This document shows, piece after piece, positions 17,216 through 25,594 of a DNA stretch of 64,000 nt. Position 1 is the first letter of the stretch, and every line of letters starts with the position of its first letter. Source of the DNA: Acidobacteriaceae bacterium UBA1307. Its GTDB lineage: Bacteria; Acidobacteriota; Terriglobia; Terriglobales; Acidobacteriaceae. The position numbers were made by a program, and so were the translations under genes. The notes under the pieces are model-generated. The model was not told the origin of the DNA. It saw only the letters and a program-made list of their open reading frames with translations, and made no database searches. The stretch is from the NCBI GenBank assembly GCA_002307235.1, contig DBTV01000050.1, forward strand, positions 33,871-97,870, given 5' to 3'.

Positions 17216-17794
17216 ATGCCAAGCCAAGAACAATTTCCGCGCACAACGCCGCCGCAACGGCTGCTGATTCTTGGTTCTCCCGGATCGGGAAAGTCCACGC
17301 TGGCCCGCCAACTGGCCACGCGCACGCGCCTGCCGCTCCTGCATCTGGACCAGCTCTACTGGCACGCTGGCTGGGTTGAGCCCGCGCGCGCGGCGTGGCT
17401 TGAGCAGCTTGAGGCCGCGCTGGCCGCACCGGCCTGGATCTGCGACGGCAACTATGCCAACTCGCTTCCACTGCGGTTGCGCTACGCCGACGCCGTTCTG
17501 GTCCTCGACTACCCGACGCCGCTCTGCCTGTTTCGCGCGCTCAAGCGCGTTCTCACAACGCGCGGCACCGTGCGCCCCGACATGGCGCCGGGATGTCCGG
17601 AGCGTTTTGATCCAGAATTTATTCGCTACATCCTGCGCTTTCGCCGCACGCAGCGCCCCTTGATGCTTGCCGCATTGCAAGACTTCCCGGGCCGCGTTCT
17701 CTGGGCACGCACACCGCGGCAACTCCGCGCCCTGCAAGGCGATTTCGGTTTTTCTCTCACCGGAGAGACGTCCGCACCGCACCCCTGCCCGTGA
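17216..17794 (+). CDS. P-loop kinase-like protein (FlaR/adenylate-kinase-like)
   Basis: A 192-residue small P-loop NTPase resembling the adenylate-kinase-related FlaR/topology-modulation group. Walker A is LGSPGSGKSTLARQLA. HLDQLYWHAGW follows with the conserved Asp. WICDGNYANSLPLRLRYADA matches the family's substrate-loop pattern, and VLVLDYPTPLCLFRALKRVL is the central Walker-B-like strand. Substrate unknown; the topology-modulation name is historical. It is divergent from ybeY, and its 3' end overlaps the CRP/FNR-type operator that precedes the flavodiiron gene. The start choice is uncertain because no strong SD is present. Confidence 0.8.
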   Translation: MPSQEQFPRTTPPQRLLILGSPGSGKSTLARQLATRTRLPLLHLDQLYWHAGWVEPARAAWLEQLEAALAAPAWICDGNYANSLPLRLRYADAVLVLDYPTPLCLFRALKRVLTTRGTVRPDMAPGCPERFDPEFIRYILRFRRTQRPLMLAALQDFPGRVLWARTPRQLRALQGDFGFSLTGETSAPHPCP

Positions 17795-17833
17795 CTCGGG
17801 TCACACGCTCGCCCGCGCGGCTTTCGCTACGCT
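17791..17833 (+). promoter_or_regulatory. CRP/FNR-type operator and -10 box upstream of the flavodiiron gene
   Basis: GTGACTCGGGTCAC (17791-17804) is identical to the operator upstream of pfkA. It is followed, again after exactly 23 bases, by TACGCT (17828-17833), one base different from the pfkA -10. This places the likely transcription start near 17840, leaving a leader of about 190 bases before the flavodiiron ATG. Confidence 0.6.
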
Positions 17834-18033
17834 CTGTGATAGGAAAGTGGGCGTTGCGGCCAGCAGCGCACGACCCGCGCGCAGAGCATTTTCCGCCTCT
17901 GCCGCCCTTCTTCTGGCCGCACCGCGCTGCGATGTTTTCGGCAGCGTGTGCGCACGCCCACCTCGAACCAACCTGTATCGCCGCACGCCCATGGCGTTGC
18001 GCGTTGGTGTGTGTATAGGAGAAGACTCAACAG

Positions 18034-19239
18034 ATGATCGCTCGCCAGATCGTTCCCGGCATTGACTCCCTGGTCGCACTCGACTGGGACCGCAAGCTCT
18101 TTGATGAACTGGTTCCCCTGCACGACGGCACCACCTACAACTCGTACATCGTGCGCGGCAGCGAGAAAACCGCTCTGGTCGAAACCGTCTATCCGCCTTT
18201 CACCGCCGACTATCTCAAGGCTCTTCGACAGGCTGGCCTCACCCGGCTCGACTACGTTATTGCCAACCACGCCGAGCAGGATCACTCCGGCTCGATTCCC
18301 GCCGTGCTGGCCGCCTATCCCGAAGCCAGGGTCGTCACCAACGCACGTTGTCGCGATCTGCTGATTGACGCGATGGGCATTGCCGCCGATCGCTTCATCA
18401 CGGTGAAGGAGGGCGACACGCTCTCGCTCGGCAATCGCACTTTTCAGTTCTATCTGACGCCGTGGGTTCACTGGCCCGACACCATGGTCAGCTATCTGGT
18501 CGAAGACAAGATGCTGTTCACCTGCGACTTCTTCGGTTCGCATCTGGCCTCGAGTGACCTGCTGGCCGCCGACGAAGCGCGCGTCTACACCGCCGCCAAG
18601 CGCTACTACGCCGAGATCATGATGCCCTTCCGGATGCACATCCGCAAGCATCTCGACAAGCTCTCGAAGCTCGACATCGCCTTCATCGCCCCCGGCCACG
18701 GCCCGGCCTATCCGCGCCCCGCCTTCATCCTCGACCTCTATGCACGCTGGGCCTCGGACGAGGCCGCGCCCGAGGTCATCGTCCCCTACGTCTCCATGTA
18801 TGAAAACACCACGCACATGGTGAACCACCTTGTCGACCGGCTGATGGAAGGCGGCCTCAGCGTACGGCCCTTCGATCTGGTCGGTGCCGATACGGGCCAG
18901 GTCGCTGCCGCACTCGTCGATGCCTCAACGGTCGTCTTCGCCTCGCCGGCCGTGCTCGCCGGCCCGCACCCGGACGTCGTTGCGGCCGCCTATTTGACCA
19001 ACGCCCTCAAGCCCAAGGTCAAGTTCGCCGCCGTCATCGGCTCCTATGGATGGGGCGGCAACGTCGTCTCCAACCGCATTGCCGAGATGCTCTCGGGGCT
19101 CAAGAATCAGGTCACCTTCTTCGATCCGGTGCTCACCAAGGGCAAACCCAACGAAGATGATTTCAAGGCCATCGACCGGCTCGTCGACGAGATCGTCACC
19201 GCCAACCAGCCCATGCTGGCCACCGCCGCCGCAGACTAG
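18034..19239 (+). CDS. Flavodiiron protein (FprA-type A-type flavoprotein)
   Basis: Soluble enzyme that reduces O2 to water and/or NO to N2O. The N-terminal metallo-beta-lactamase-like domain keeps the diiron ligands: NHAEQDHSG (His79, Glu81, Asp83, His84), VHWPDTM, FTCDFFGSH and APGHGPAYPRP. From about residue 250 a flavodoxin-like domain binds FMN (VSMYENTTHMVNHLVDRLM, SPAVLAGPHP, IGSYGWGGN). Its 401 residues are the minimal two-domain form without rubredoxin, so an external electron donor is needed. AGGAGA precedes the ATG. A CRP/FNR-type operator upstream fits induction under low oxygen or nitrosative stress. A strong terminator follows. Confidence 0.95.
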   Translation: MIARQIVPGIDSLVALDWDRKLFDELVPLHDGTTYNSYIVRGSEKTALVETVYPPFTADYLKALRQAGLTRLDYVIANHAEQDHSGSIPAVLAAYPEARVVTNARCRDLLIDAMGIAADRFITVKEGDTLSLGNRTFQFYLTPWVHWPDTMVSYLVEDKMLFTCDFFGSHLASSDLLAADEARVYTAAKRYYAEIMMPFRMHIRKHLDKLSKLDIAFIAPGHGPAYPRPAFILDLYARWASDEAAPEVIVPYVSMYENTTHMVNHLVDRLMEGGLSVRPFDLVGADTGQVAAALVDASTVVFASPAVLAGPHPDVVAAAYLTNALKPKVKFAAVIGSYGWGGNVVSNRIAEMLSGLKNQVTFFDPVLTKGKPNEDDFKAIDRLVDEIVTANQPMLATAAAD

Positions 19240-19251
19240 CTTTCCGCGCGT

Positions 19252-19305
19252 AAACAACGAACGGCCCGGACGCCATAGAGGCTCCGGGCCGTTTGTTGTT
19301 TTGCT
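19252..19305 (+). terminator. Long terminator after the flavodiiron gene
   Basis: A 19-bp stem with one mismatch (AAACAACGAACGGCCCGGA against TCCGGGCCGTTTGTTGTTT) and a 12-base loop, running into T-rich sequence. Confidence 0.9.
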
Positions 19306-19368
19306 CTCTCCAAGATGAATATCCAGGGAGCTTCGACACAGGCTCAAATCGCCAATCAGATCGCTTGC

Positions 19369-19537
19369 TTTGTGTCAGGGCACGACTTCAGTCGTGCCGA
19401 AAAGGGCCTGAAAAGAAGTCTGGCTTTAGCCCCTGCAAGCTCTGCGCTTCATCACCACACATCGACTCAGGGGCTAAAGCCCCTCCCAATGCAAGGCATG
19501 CTCTTGCGGCACGACTCAAGTCGTGCCCTGATACAAA
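19369..19537. repeat. Composite inverted-repeat element (MITE-like)
   Basis: Ends are inverted copies of TTTGTRTCAGGGCACGACTT (positions 19369 onward and, reversed, up to 19537). Each end also folds on itself (GGCACGACT-AGTCGTGCC). Inside is a second inverted pair, GGCTTTAGCCCCTG and CAGGGGCTAAAGCC. There is no coding capacity, and it occupies the space between two genes. The nested palindromes suggest a non-autonomous mobile or structured-RNA repeat. Only one full copy is in this window. Confidence 0.7.
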
Positions 19538-19601
19538 ACGATGTAGCCACCTCAGACGGCACCAGAGCATTTTTCCTGAAGCAACAGAAAGTGCTACGGC
19601 G

Positions 19602-20435
19602 CTAGCCGCGCTCGCTGATCTCATGGATCAGGCTCTGCAATCGCGCCTGCATGCGTGCGCTGATATTGACGAACTGCAGTCCCAGCACATCGTCATCGGT
19701 GCTGACCTGCACCGTCGCGGCCAGGCGCAGCGGCAGTCCATTTTCCAAAAACTGCACCTCGACGCGGCTGCCCGTCTCAATGCCGCAGGCATGGGCAAAG
19801 CGCAGCTTGCAGCCGCCCAGGCTCAGGTCGAGCATCAGGCAATCGCGCACCTCACCGAGGCCCACCAGCGTGATCCGCGTCGGCGTCGACGTCTTGTAGC
19901 GCCGCGACTGGCGTCGCTCCACACCCTCCGGCGGCTGCCCATCCCCCACCCGTTGCGCGGCTTTTTTTACGGCAGGCAACACGGCGGGGCCGGGCTCAAA
20001 ATCTTCTTCGATTTCAAACGAGGGATCGACCTCGATTTCGGTTAGTCGCGGCCGCAGGCCAGGATTGCTCTGCCACGCGCTGCTCATCCGGTGCCCGAGC
20101 CTCTGCACATCGCGGCGCGCCACCATGTCGAATTCGATGCGCAATCTCTGATCATCATCCGAGGAGGTCATCTGCCCGGCCAGCGTATACGCGGTCTCGT
20201 CGTAGCAGAAACTGATCTCCGCATACAGGCTCTTGCACAGATAGAAAAAGTTGTCGGGGCGCACGATGGCATGGCCCTTATCCAGTTCCACAATCTGACC
20301 GCGCAACGAGGCATCCAGCGCATCGATGCGGATCATCACAGGCCGCTGCTGCGGCATGCGCGCGTCAGCGTCCTTGTTCAACGACCAGGCTGGAAGAAAA
20401 ACGTCTGTTTCTTGAAAGGGAACATTGTTCAACAT
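19602..20435 (-). CDS. PilZ-domain protein
   Basis: Predicted c-di-GMP effector of 277 residues. The N-terminal part (about residues 30-120) looks like a YcgR-N-type beta domain (IRIDALDASLRGQIVELDKG). A linker precedes the PilZ domain (about 172-260). The binding motifs are intact: RRQSR at 174-178 and DLSLGG at 203-208. I prefer the ATG giving MLNNVPFQETD, with an AAGGGA SD, over an upstream TTG. A diverged paralogue lacking these motifs lies at 23.4 kb. Both flank a chemoreceptor gene, so a role in coupling c-di-GMP to motility or surface behaviour is plausible but inferred. Confidence 0.85.
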   Translation of the reverse strand: MLNNVPFQETDVFLPAWSLNKDADARMPQQRPVMIRIDALDASLRGQIVELDKGHAIVRPDNFFYLCKSLYAEISFCYDETAYTLAGQMTSSDDDQRLRIEFDMVARRDVQRLGHRMSSAWQSNPGLRPRLTEIEVDPSFEIEEDFEPGPAVLPAVKKAAQRVGDGQPPEGVERRQSRRYKTSTPTRITLVGLGEVRDCLMLDLSLGGCKLRFAHACGIETGSRVEVQFLENGLPLRLAATVQVSTDDDVLGLQFVNISARMQARLQSLIHEISERG

Positions 20436-20871
20436 AGGCAGCAGATCCCTTGCGAATGGCAATTCTGTGTATGCCCTAATGATGCCATTCGACCCGCGCC
20501 GCGCGCTCCTCTTTTTTTTGCTTTCTCACGTCTTTTTACTGGATTTCAATCCAGCTCGCTCCAGAAGACGGCTTTTCCACATGCGACATTTCCTGTGCTG
20601 TAAATTTTCCACAGCTTTTCCTCTTGGCGGACAACTTCACGGCGTCTGCTGCAACGCGCCTCTACCCGCCCCGCGCGCACTCCGTGAGATTTCTTTAACC
20701 GCGCGCAACCGGCCATGGCGCCGTGTGTCTTTTCTCCACGCGCTTCTCATGCCTGCTCCGCGCGCGTCGATAAGATAGATCACCTGCACCTTTGATTGCG
20801 ACGCCGGGAACGTGGCCGTTCCTGCGTCCGGATTTTGTTGCGGAGTGTATCCACGCATCAAGGAGCCCGCC
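20436..20871. other. Intergenic region, no gene seen
   Basis: Divergent spacer between the PilZ gene and a small secreted protein gene. It holds T-rich tracts and a small palindrome (CTGGATTTCAATCCAG, 20541-20556). I see no convincing ORF or RNA. Confidence 0.5.
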
Positions 20872-21291
20872 ATGACGTCTCTAAGTGTCCTATGCCTCGC
20901 CATCGCGCTTGCGACGCCGGCCGCATCGGCACTGGAACTCGCCTTGCCTGACCTCAACCTTGCACAAGCGGCCACGCCCACCACAAGCAACGCGCGCCCG
21001 GCTTCCCTTCGCGAACGCTCGGTGAGCTTCGGGAGCCCCGGCGCACCGCTGCGTTGCGCGTTCTTCGCCAGCCAGCGCCGCCTTGAAGGCCATCGCGGCA
21101 CCGTGATTGCCTTCGGACCGCGCCTGAGCTACGTCCACAAAAATCTCGTGACCTTTGCCCTCGACTGGCAACACGAAACGCGCCTGCGCGACTTCTCCAG
21201 CGACAACCGTTTGCTGTTGCACGCATCGCTTCCACTGGATCGCCTCTGGGCACAGTCACGCAAACCTCTATCTCTTGTTCGCTTGCGATAA
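20872..21291 (+). CDS. Small exported protein, unknown function
   Basis: A 139-residue protein with a clear signal peptide (MTSLSVLCLAIALATPAASA) and an AAGGAG SD just upstream of the ATG. The mature part has no motif I recognise; a segment such as GTVIAFGPRLSYVHKNLVTF alternates in a beta-strand manner. It lies 66 bp upstream of a chemoreceptor gene on the same strand with no terminator between, so it may be cotranscribed and could be a periplasmic partner. That link is inference from position only. Confidence 0.6.
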   Translation: MTSLSVLCLAIALATPAASALELALPDLNLAQAATPTTSNARPASLRERSVSFGSPGAPLRCAFFASQRRLEGHRGTVIAFGPRLSYVHKNLVTFALDWQHETRLRDFSSDNRLLLHASLPLDRLWAQSRKPLSLVRLR

Positions 21292-21357
21292 AGAGGCCAC
21301 CGACCACCACAGCCCCCCTCCCACGCACAGCATGTTGAAGACTTGAGGAGAAATATT

Positions 21358-23016
21358 ATGTTCGGCTTTCATGACTACTCGATCCGCAAAAAACTGGCTG
21401 CCAGTTTTGGAATTCTGTTGGCTTTGATCTCTTTGATCGGCATTTTTTCGCTCGTCGAGTTAGCCAGAATCAACAATGCCACCCGCGAAATCACCCAGAA
21501 CCGCATCTTCGAAACGCATGTGCTCACCAGCCTGCAATCCGGCATCAACATCGTCCGCCGCAATGAGCTGATGCTGCTTCTGGCCTCGTCGCCAGAGGAC
21601 ACGAGCACATGCAAAACCAAGCTCGCCAAGGCCGTTGAGGATCTGAACAGCACCATCAGCGACAACCAGGGCAAGTTCGAGCAGGTCGCCCTGCCCGAGG
21701 ATCTCGCCCTTTATCGCGAATTTCTCACGCAGCTTGCCGCCAGCAACCAGTTGCAGGATCAGGTCGTCGCCCAGCGCCTTGCCGGCAACGACGAACAGGC
21801 CCACCAGAAGGCCATCGCGCAGCAACAGCCCCTGCACGCCATGCTCGAGGCCATCGACAAGGCCGTCGCGCAAAGCACCGAAGGCGCCCATGCCGCCGCC
21901 GAGCGCGCCGAGGCCAACTATCGCCGCGCACGCACCGTCACGCTGGTTCTGCTGCTTCTCGCCATTGCCGTCGGCTTCGGTTTTGCCATCATCGTTTCCA
22001 ACGCCATTGCGCTGCCGCTCGTCGGCCTGGTCGACAACTTCCATCAGGCCGCGGCGGGCGATCTGACCACGCGCATCGACGCCTCCTCGCAGGACGAAGT
22101 CGGCCGCGTCGGCACGGCCTTCAATGAGTTCATGGAAAATCTCGAGGACGCGCTGCGCTCAGTTGCCAGCAATGCCAACAAACTTGCCGCCACCACCGTC
22201 CACCTCAACACACGCGCCTCCAGCACCGCCGACAACGCGCGCGAAGAGTCGGCCAAAACCACCCACATTGCCGCCGCCGCCGAAGAAATGTCGGTCACCA
22301 TCGGCGAGATCAGCAAGAACACCGAGAGCGCCGTCGCCGCCAGCCGCCAGTCCGCCGCCGCCGCCGAACAGGGCGGCACCGTCATGGAATCCACCACCGC
22401 CACCATGGAGCGCATCGCCAGTTCCTCGGCCTCGGTCTCCGACAAAATGACCTCGCTCGCTCTGCGCTCCGAAGAGATCGGCAAGGTCGTCAACGTGATT
22501 CAGGAGATCAGCGAACAGACCAACCTGCTGGCCCTTAACGCCGCCATTGAAGCTGCCCGCGCCGGTGAGCACGGCCGTGGCTTTGCCGTCGTCGCCGGTG
22601 AGGTCCGCCGCCTGGCCGAACGCACCAACGGCGCCACCGGGGAGATCGCCAACACCATCCGCGCCATGCAGGACGAGGCCCGCGCCACGCTCGACCTTAT
22701 GGACGACAGCGGCGCGGCCATCAACTCCGGCATTCAAGAGACCAACCACGCCCGCCAAAGCCTTCAGGAGATCATCACCGCCTCGCAGCACGTCGAGCAT
22801 CAGATCCAGCTCATCGCCACCGCCGCCACCCAGCAGACCTCGGCTTCGGCGGAAATCTCCCGCTCGGCCGGCGAAATCTCCATCCTCTCGGTCGACAACA
22901 CGCGCGGCGCGGAAGAGACTGCCGAAGCCCTCAAGGAAATCTCCTCCCTCGCCGGTGACCTCGATGGCATCATCAGCCGCTTCAAGCTCGGCAACAGCGG
23001 TGATCGCGCGCGATAG
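21358..23016 (+). CDS. Methyl-accepting chemotaxis protein
   Basis: Chemoreceptor of 552 residues starting at an ATG with a GAGGAGA SD. TM1 is about residues 12-34. The periplasmic four-helix-bundle sensor spans about 40-190 and contains VRRNELMLLL and a single Cys85. TM2 is about 195-215 (TLVLLLLAIAVGFGFAIIVS). HAMP follows, then a full MA domain with the conserved hairpin (ISEQTNLLALNAAIEAARAG, then EHGRGFAVVAGEVRRLAERT). There is no C-terminal CheR-docking pentapeptide. Its MA domain is very close to those of the receptors at 27 and 29 kb, indicating recent duplication with divergent sensors. It is flanked by two PilZ paralogues. Confidence 0.95.
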   Translation: MFGFHDYSIRKKLAASFGILLALISLIGIFSLVELARINNATREITQNRIFETHVLTSLQSGINIVRRNELMLLLASSPEDTSTCKTKLAKAVEDLNSTISDNQGKFEQVALPEDLALYREFLTQLAASNQLQDQVVAQRLAGNDEQAHQKAIAQQQPLHAMLEAIDKAVAQSTEGAHAAAERAEANYRRARTVTLVLLLLAIAVGFGFAIIVSNAIALPLVGLVDNFHQAAAGDLTTRIDASSQDEVGRVGTAFNEFMENLEDALRSVASNANKLAATTVHLNTRASSTADNAREESAKTTHIAAAAEEMSVTIGEISKNTESAVAASRQSAAAAEQGGTVMESTTATMERIASSSASVSDKMTSLALRSEEIGKVVNVIQEISEQTNLLALNAAIEAARAGEHGRGFAVVAGEVRRLAERTNGATGEIANTIRAMQDEARATLDLMDDSGAAINSGIQETNHARQSLQEIITASQHVEHQIQLIATAATQQTSASAEISRSAGEISILSVDNTRGAEETAEALKEISSLAGDLDGIISRFKLGNSGDRAR

Positions 23017-23033
23017 CTCTGCCCCGTTGCCGC

Positions 23034-23075
23034 AACGCCGCTTTCCCTCTCCTCGGGAAGCGGCGTTTTTCTTTT
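23034..23075 (+). terminator. Terminator after chemoreceptor
   Basis: Hairpin AACGCCGCTTTCCC / GGGAAGCGGCGTT with one bulge, followed by TTTTCTTTT. Confidence 0.85.
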
Positions 23076-23361
23076 GCCCGCCTGTACGCGCGGTAAAGTA
23101 ACTTTCGTCTATCCCCGTCCGCGATTTTTCTCACCGTTTCGATGCGCCCCGACGATGAACGCATCGGAGTGGCTGCTGCCTTCCCCGCAGCGCCACCCGG
23201 CCTCTGGGCTGCCCACTCTCTTGCTGCGCCCATCCGTGTGTATTCGCTTTCGCGCGCCCCGTCCATGGCCCTGCACCCATGCGTCCGCGCACGCCTCATC
23301 CCTTTTTCGAGCCGTCATGTGCCGGCTCAGCGGGGCCGCAATCTCGGCCCCGCTTTTTTTT
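23076..23361 (+). other. Spacer ending in a second, orphan terminator
   Basis: No ORF here looks genuine. Yet it ends in a textbook rho-independent terminator on the plus strand: stem AGCGGGGCCG / CGGCCCCGCT (23329-23354), six-base loop and eight Ts. The preceding receptor already has its own terminator at 23034, so a separate short transcript, perhaps a small RNA, may start in this spacer. I could not find a convincing promoter. Confidence 0.4.
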
Positions 23362-23401
23362 ATTTTCTACGCCGGCGCCACTCGGAAAACGTCAACAGAT
23401 C

Positions 23402-24208
23402 CTAGATCCAGTGACTCAACTCAGCCATGAGATCTTCCAGCCGCTCCCGCATACGCGGCGCGGGCGGGAAAAACCGCACACGCACCAGATGCTCATCGCT
23501 TTTCTCCTGAATGCATCCTGCCAGACGCAGCGGCAAGCCATGTTCAACAAACTGCACTTCGACCCTGCTTCCCTCAACAACCGTACAAGGCTGGCAAGGA
23601 AGCAGGCGACAGGCCTCCAGGCTCAAATCCACCATCAGGCACTGCCACTCCTGCTGCTGGCCCACCGGAATCAGACGCGTGGAGGTCCTCATCCCGTAGC
23701 GATTCCAGTCACCAAAGCACAAGCTCTTTGGCACGGGCGAAGATTTCCGCTGCGGCTCCTTCTGCCGATCCACCGGCCTGTGGCCCTCTGCCTGTGCGGC
23801 CAGCCGCCGCCGCGCGATGACACCGGGCACAATATCCAAAAGTCCCGCCTCTCCAAGCTGCGCGCAAAGCGCCTCGAGAGTCTTGCGGGAAACCTCTGAA
23901 AACTCCATCCGTATTCCATGCACCGCCGGTGAACAGTGAGCCTTCCCACTCAGAATGTAGATTTGCTCTTCAAACCGGAAACAGATCTCCACCTCGGCCG
24001 CGCGATACAGATGCAAAAAACTTGCCGGATGAATCACCGCATGCGTAGGCCCCAACTCTGCCACGTGCCCACACTGCGACACATTGACAGACTCGATCTT
24101 CATTAGAATCGGGCGGAAATTTCTTCGGGAAGCAGCACTATAGGGGACAATGCGTTGCCAGTTGGGTATCAGGAGAGAAGACGCTGAAAACGCCGTGAGC
24201 GTGCACAC
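23402..24208 (-). CDS. Degenerate PilZ-like protein
   Basis: A 268-residue paralogue of the PilZ protein at 19.6 kb. The two align through the N-terminal domain and the C-terminal barrel (GSRVEVQFVEHGLPLRLAG matches GSRVEVQFLENGLPLRLAA). The c-di-GMP-binding residues are lost: the RRQSR position reads FGDWN, and DLSLGG reads DLSLEA (194-199). It therefore probably does not bind c-di-GMP in the canonical way and may act as a partner or decoy. The GTG start is chosen because homology with the paralogue extends upstream of the first internal ATG (residue 36); a GAGG lies upstream. Confidence 0.75.
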   Translation of the reverse strand: MCTLTAFSASSLLIPNWQRIVPYSAASRRNFRPILMKIESVNVSQCGHVAELGPTHAVIHPASFLHLYRAAEVEICFRFEEQIYILSGKAHCSPAVHGIRMEFSEVSRKTLEALCAQLGEAGLLDIVPGVIARRRLAAQAEGHRPVDRQKEPQRKSSPVPKSLCFGDWNRYGMRTSTRLIPVGQQQEWQCLMVDLSLEACRLLPCQPCTVVEGSRVEVQFVEHGLPLRLAGCIQEKSDEHLVRVRFFPPAPRMRERLEDLMAELSHWI

Positions 24209-24466
24209 GATGAAACGACCTCAAGACACAGGACTTCTACCCGCTTTTTTGTCGCGGCACAAGGAATCGCGCACTCGAGCATGGCTCCAGGGCGCTTGGT
24301 CATTCCAACAACTCTGTCCAGGTTCTTCTAAGATGTAGATGAATACAGAACTATGTATCGCCCTGACACATCCATATTTTTAATTTAGCACCAATTTGGT
24401 CCACAATTCGCGTGGGGGTAATATTTTTCGAGTCTCGGTCATCACGAAGACATGGCGTAGCGCGCC

Positions 24467-24501
24467 TTTTCTGGCGCAAAAACCTCCTTTGCGCCAGAAA
24501 A
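24467..24501. other. Perfect 14-bp hairpin downstream of phoH
   Basis: TTTTCTGGCGCAAA and its perfect inverse TTTGCGCCAGAAAA enclose a seven-base loop. No T-run follows on the phoH strand, so it is not a standard terminator. It could stabilise the mRNA 3' end or be a small repeat. Confidence 0.5.
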
Positions 24502-24519
24502 GAAACACGCTGCGCACCC

Positions 24520-25557
24520 CTACTGCGGTTTGCCCGCCCGGGCGACCTTTGTTTCGCCGCGTTGCGGGCCCACCTCGATGGCCTCGCCCAGCTCAAGCGG
24601 CAGCTCCGGCTGCTGCGCCTTCGTGCTCTCGTAGGCGCGCACGATCCGCTGCACCAGCGCGTGGCGCACCACATCGCCCTCTTCAAACTGGCAAAAGTGG
24701 ATGCCCTCGACCCCGTCGAGCACGTTGATCGCATCCACCAGCCCCGACTTGCGCGGGTTCGGCAGATCAATCTGCGTAATATCGCCGGTAATCACCGCCT
24801 TTGAGTTGTTGCCGAGCCGGGTCAAAAACATCTTCATCTGCTCGACGGTGGTGTTCTGCGCCTCGTCCATGATGATGAACGCATCGTTGAGCGTGCGCCC
24901 GCGCATAAAGGCCAGCGGAGCCACCTCGATGATGTTCTTCTCAAGCATCTTTTCCACCCGCTCCGGCTCCAGAAGATCGAAGAGCGCGTCGTAGAGCGGC
25001 CGCAGATAGGGGTCGACTTTTTCCTGCAAGGAACCGGGCAAAAAGCCCAGCCGCTCGCCAGCCTCGACCGCCGGGCGCACCAGCACGATGCGGCTGATCT
25101 TTTTGGCATTGAGCGCCGCCGCCGCCATCGCCACTGCTAGATAGGTCTTGCCGGTGCCGGCAGGGCCGATGCCGAAGACCATGTCATGATTCTCAATGGC
25201 TTCCAGATAGCGCCGCTGGTTGAGCGAACGGGGTTGCACGGTGCGCTTGGCCCCGGCCGCGCGCTGCTTGCCGGTTTCGGCCAGCCCGCGCAGGGTCGCC
25301 TCCGGGTCGGTCACCAGCAGCCGCAGCATGCCGTGCAGCTCGCCGCTCGACGGATGCGTGCCGTGCTTGCGCAGAAACTCGAAGTCATCGAAGATCTGCC
25401 GCACGCGCTCGACCGCCGCCGTGGCCCCGGAAACATGGATTGCGTCCGAACGCAGATCGACCCTGATCCCGAGCGCGTCTTCCATCAGTTGAAGGTTTTC
25501 ATCGCGAGTCCCGAACAGCGGCTCAAGGTTGGGCGTAATCTCCAGTGCGATCTTCAA
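24520..25557 (-). CDS. phoH: PhoH-family ATPase
   Basis: Cytosolic P-loop ATPase of the PhoH family, linked to RNA metabolism and often encoded next to ybeY. It shows a small N-terminal KH/R3H-like region (NLEPLFGTRDENLQLMEDAL), Walker A GIGPAGTGKTYLA, VRPAVEAGERLGFLPG, Walker B IIMDEAQNTT and GDITQIDLP. I place the start at TTG (product LKIALEITPN, 345 residues) because a GGAGG lies 12 bases upstream and this matches the family start. An in-frame ATG much further upstream would add about 70 unrelated residues. Here it is separated from ybeY by about 7.4 kb although both keep the same orientation. Confidence 0.92.
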   Translation of the reverse strand: MKIALEITPNLEPLFGTRDENLQLMEDALGIRVDLRSDAIHVSGATAAVERVRQIFDDFEFLRKHGTHPSSGELHGMLRLLVTDPEATLRGLAETGKQRAAGAKRTVQPRSLNQRRYLEAIENHDMVFGIGPAGTGKTYLAVAMAAAALNAKKISRIVLVRPAVEAGERLGFLPGSLQEKVDPYLRPLYDALFDLLEPERVEKMLEKNIIEVAPLAFMRGRTLNDAFIIMDEAQNTTVEQMKMFLTRLGNNSKAVITGDITQIDLPNPRKSGLVDAINVLDGVEGIHFCQFEEGDVVRHALVQRIVRAYESTKAQQPELPLELGEAIEVGPQRGETKVARAGKPQ

Positions 25558-25594
25558 CGTTTTTATCTTCCTCCGGTGAATAGGGAAAAGAAGA

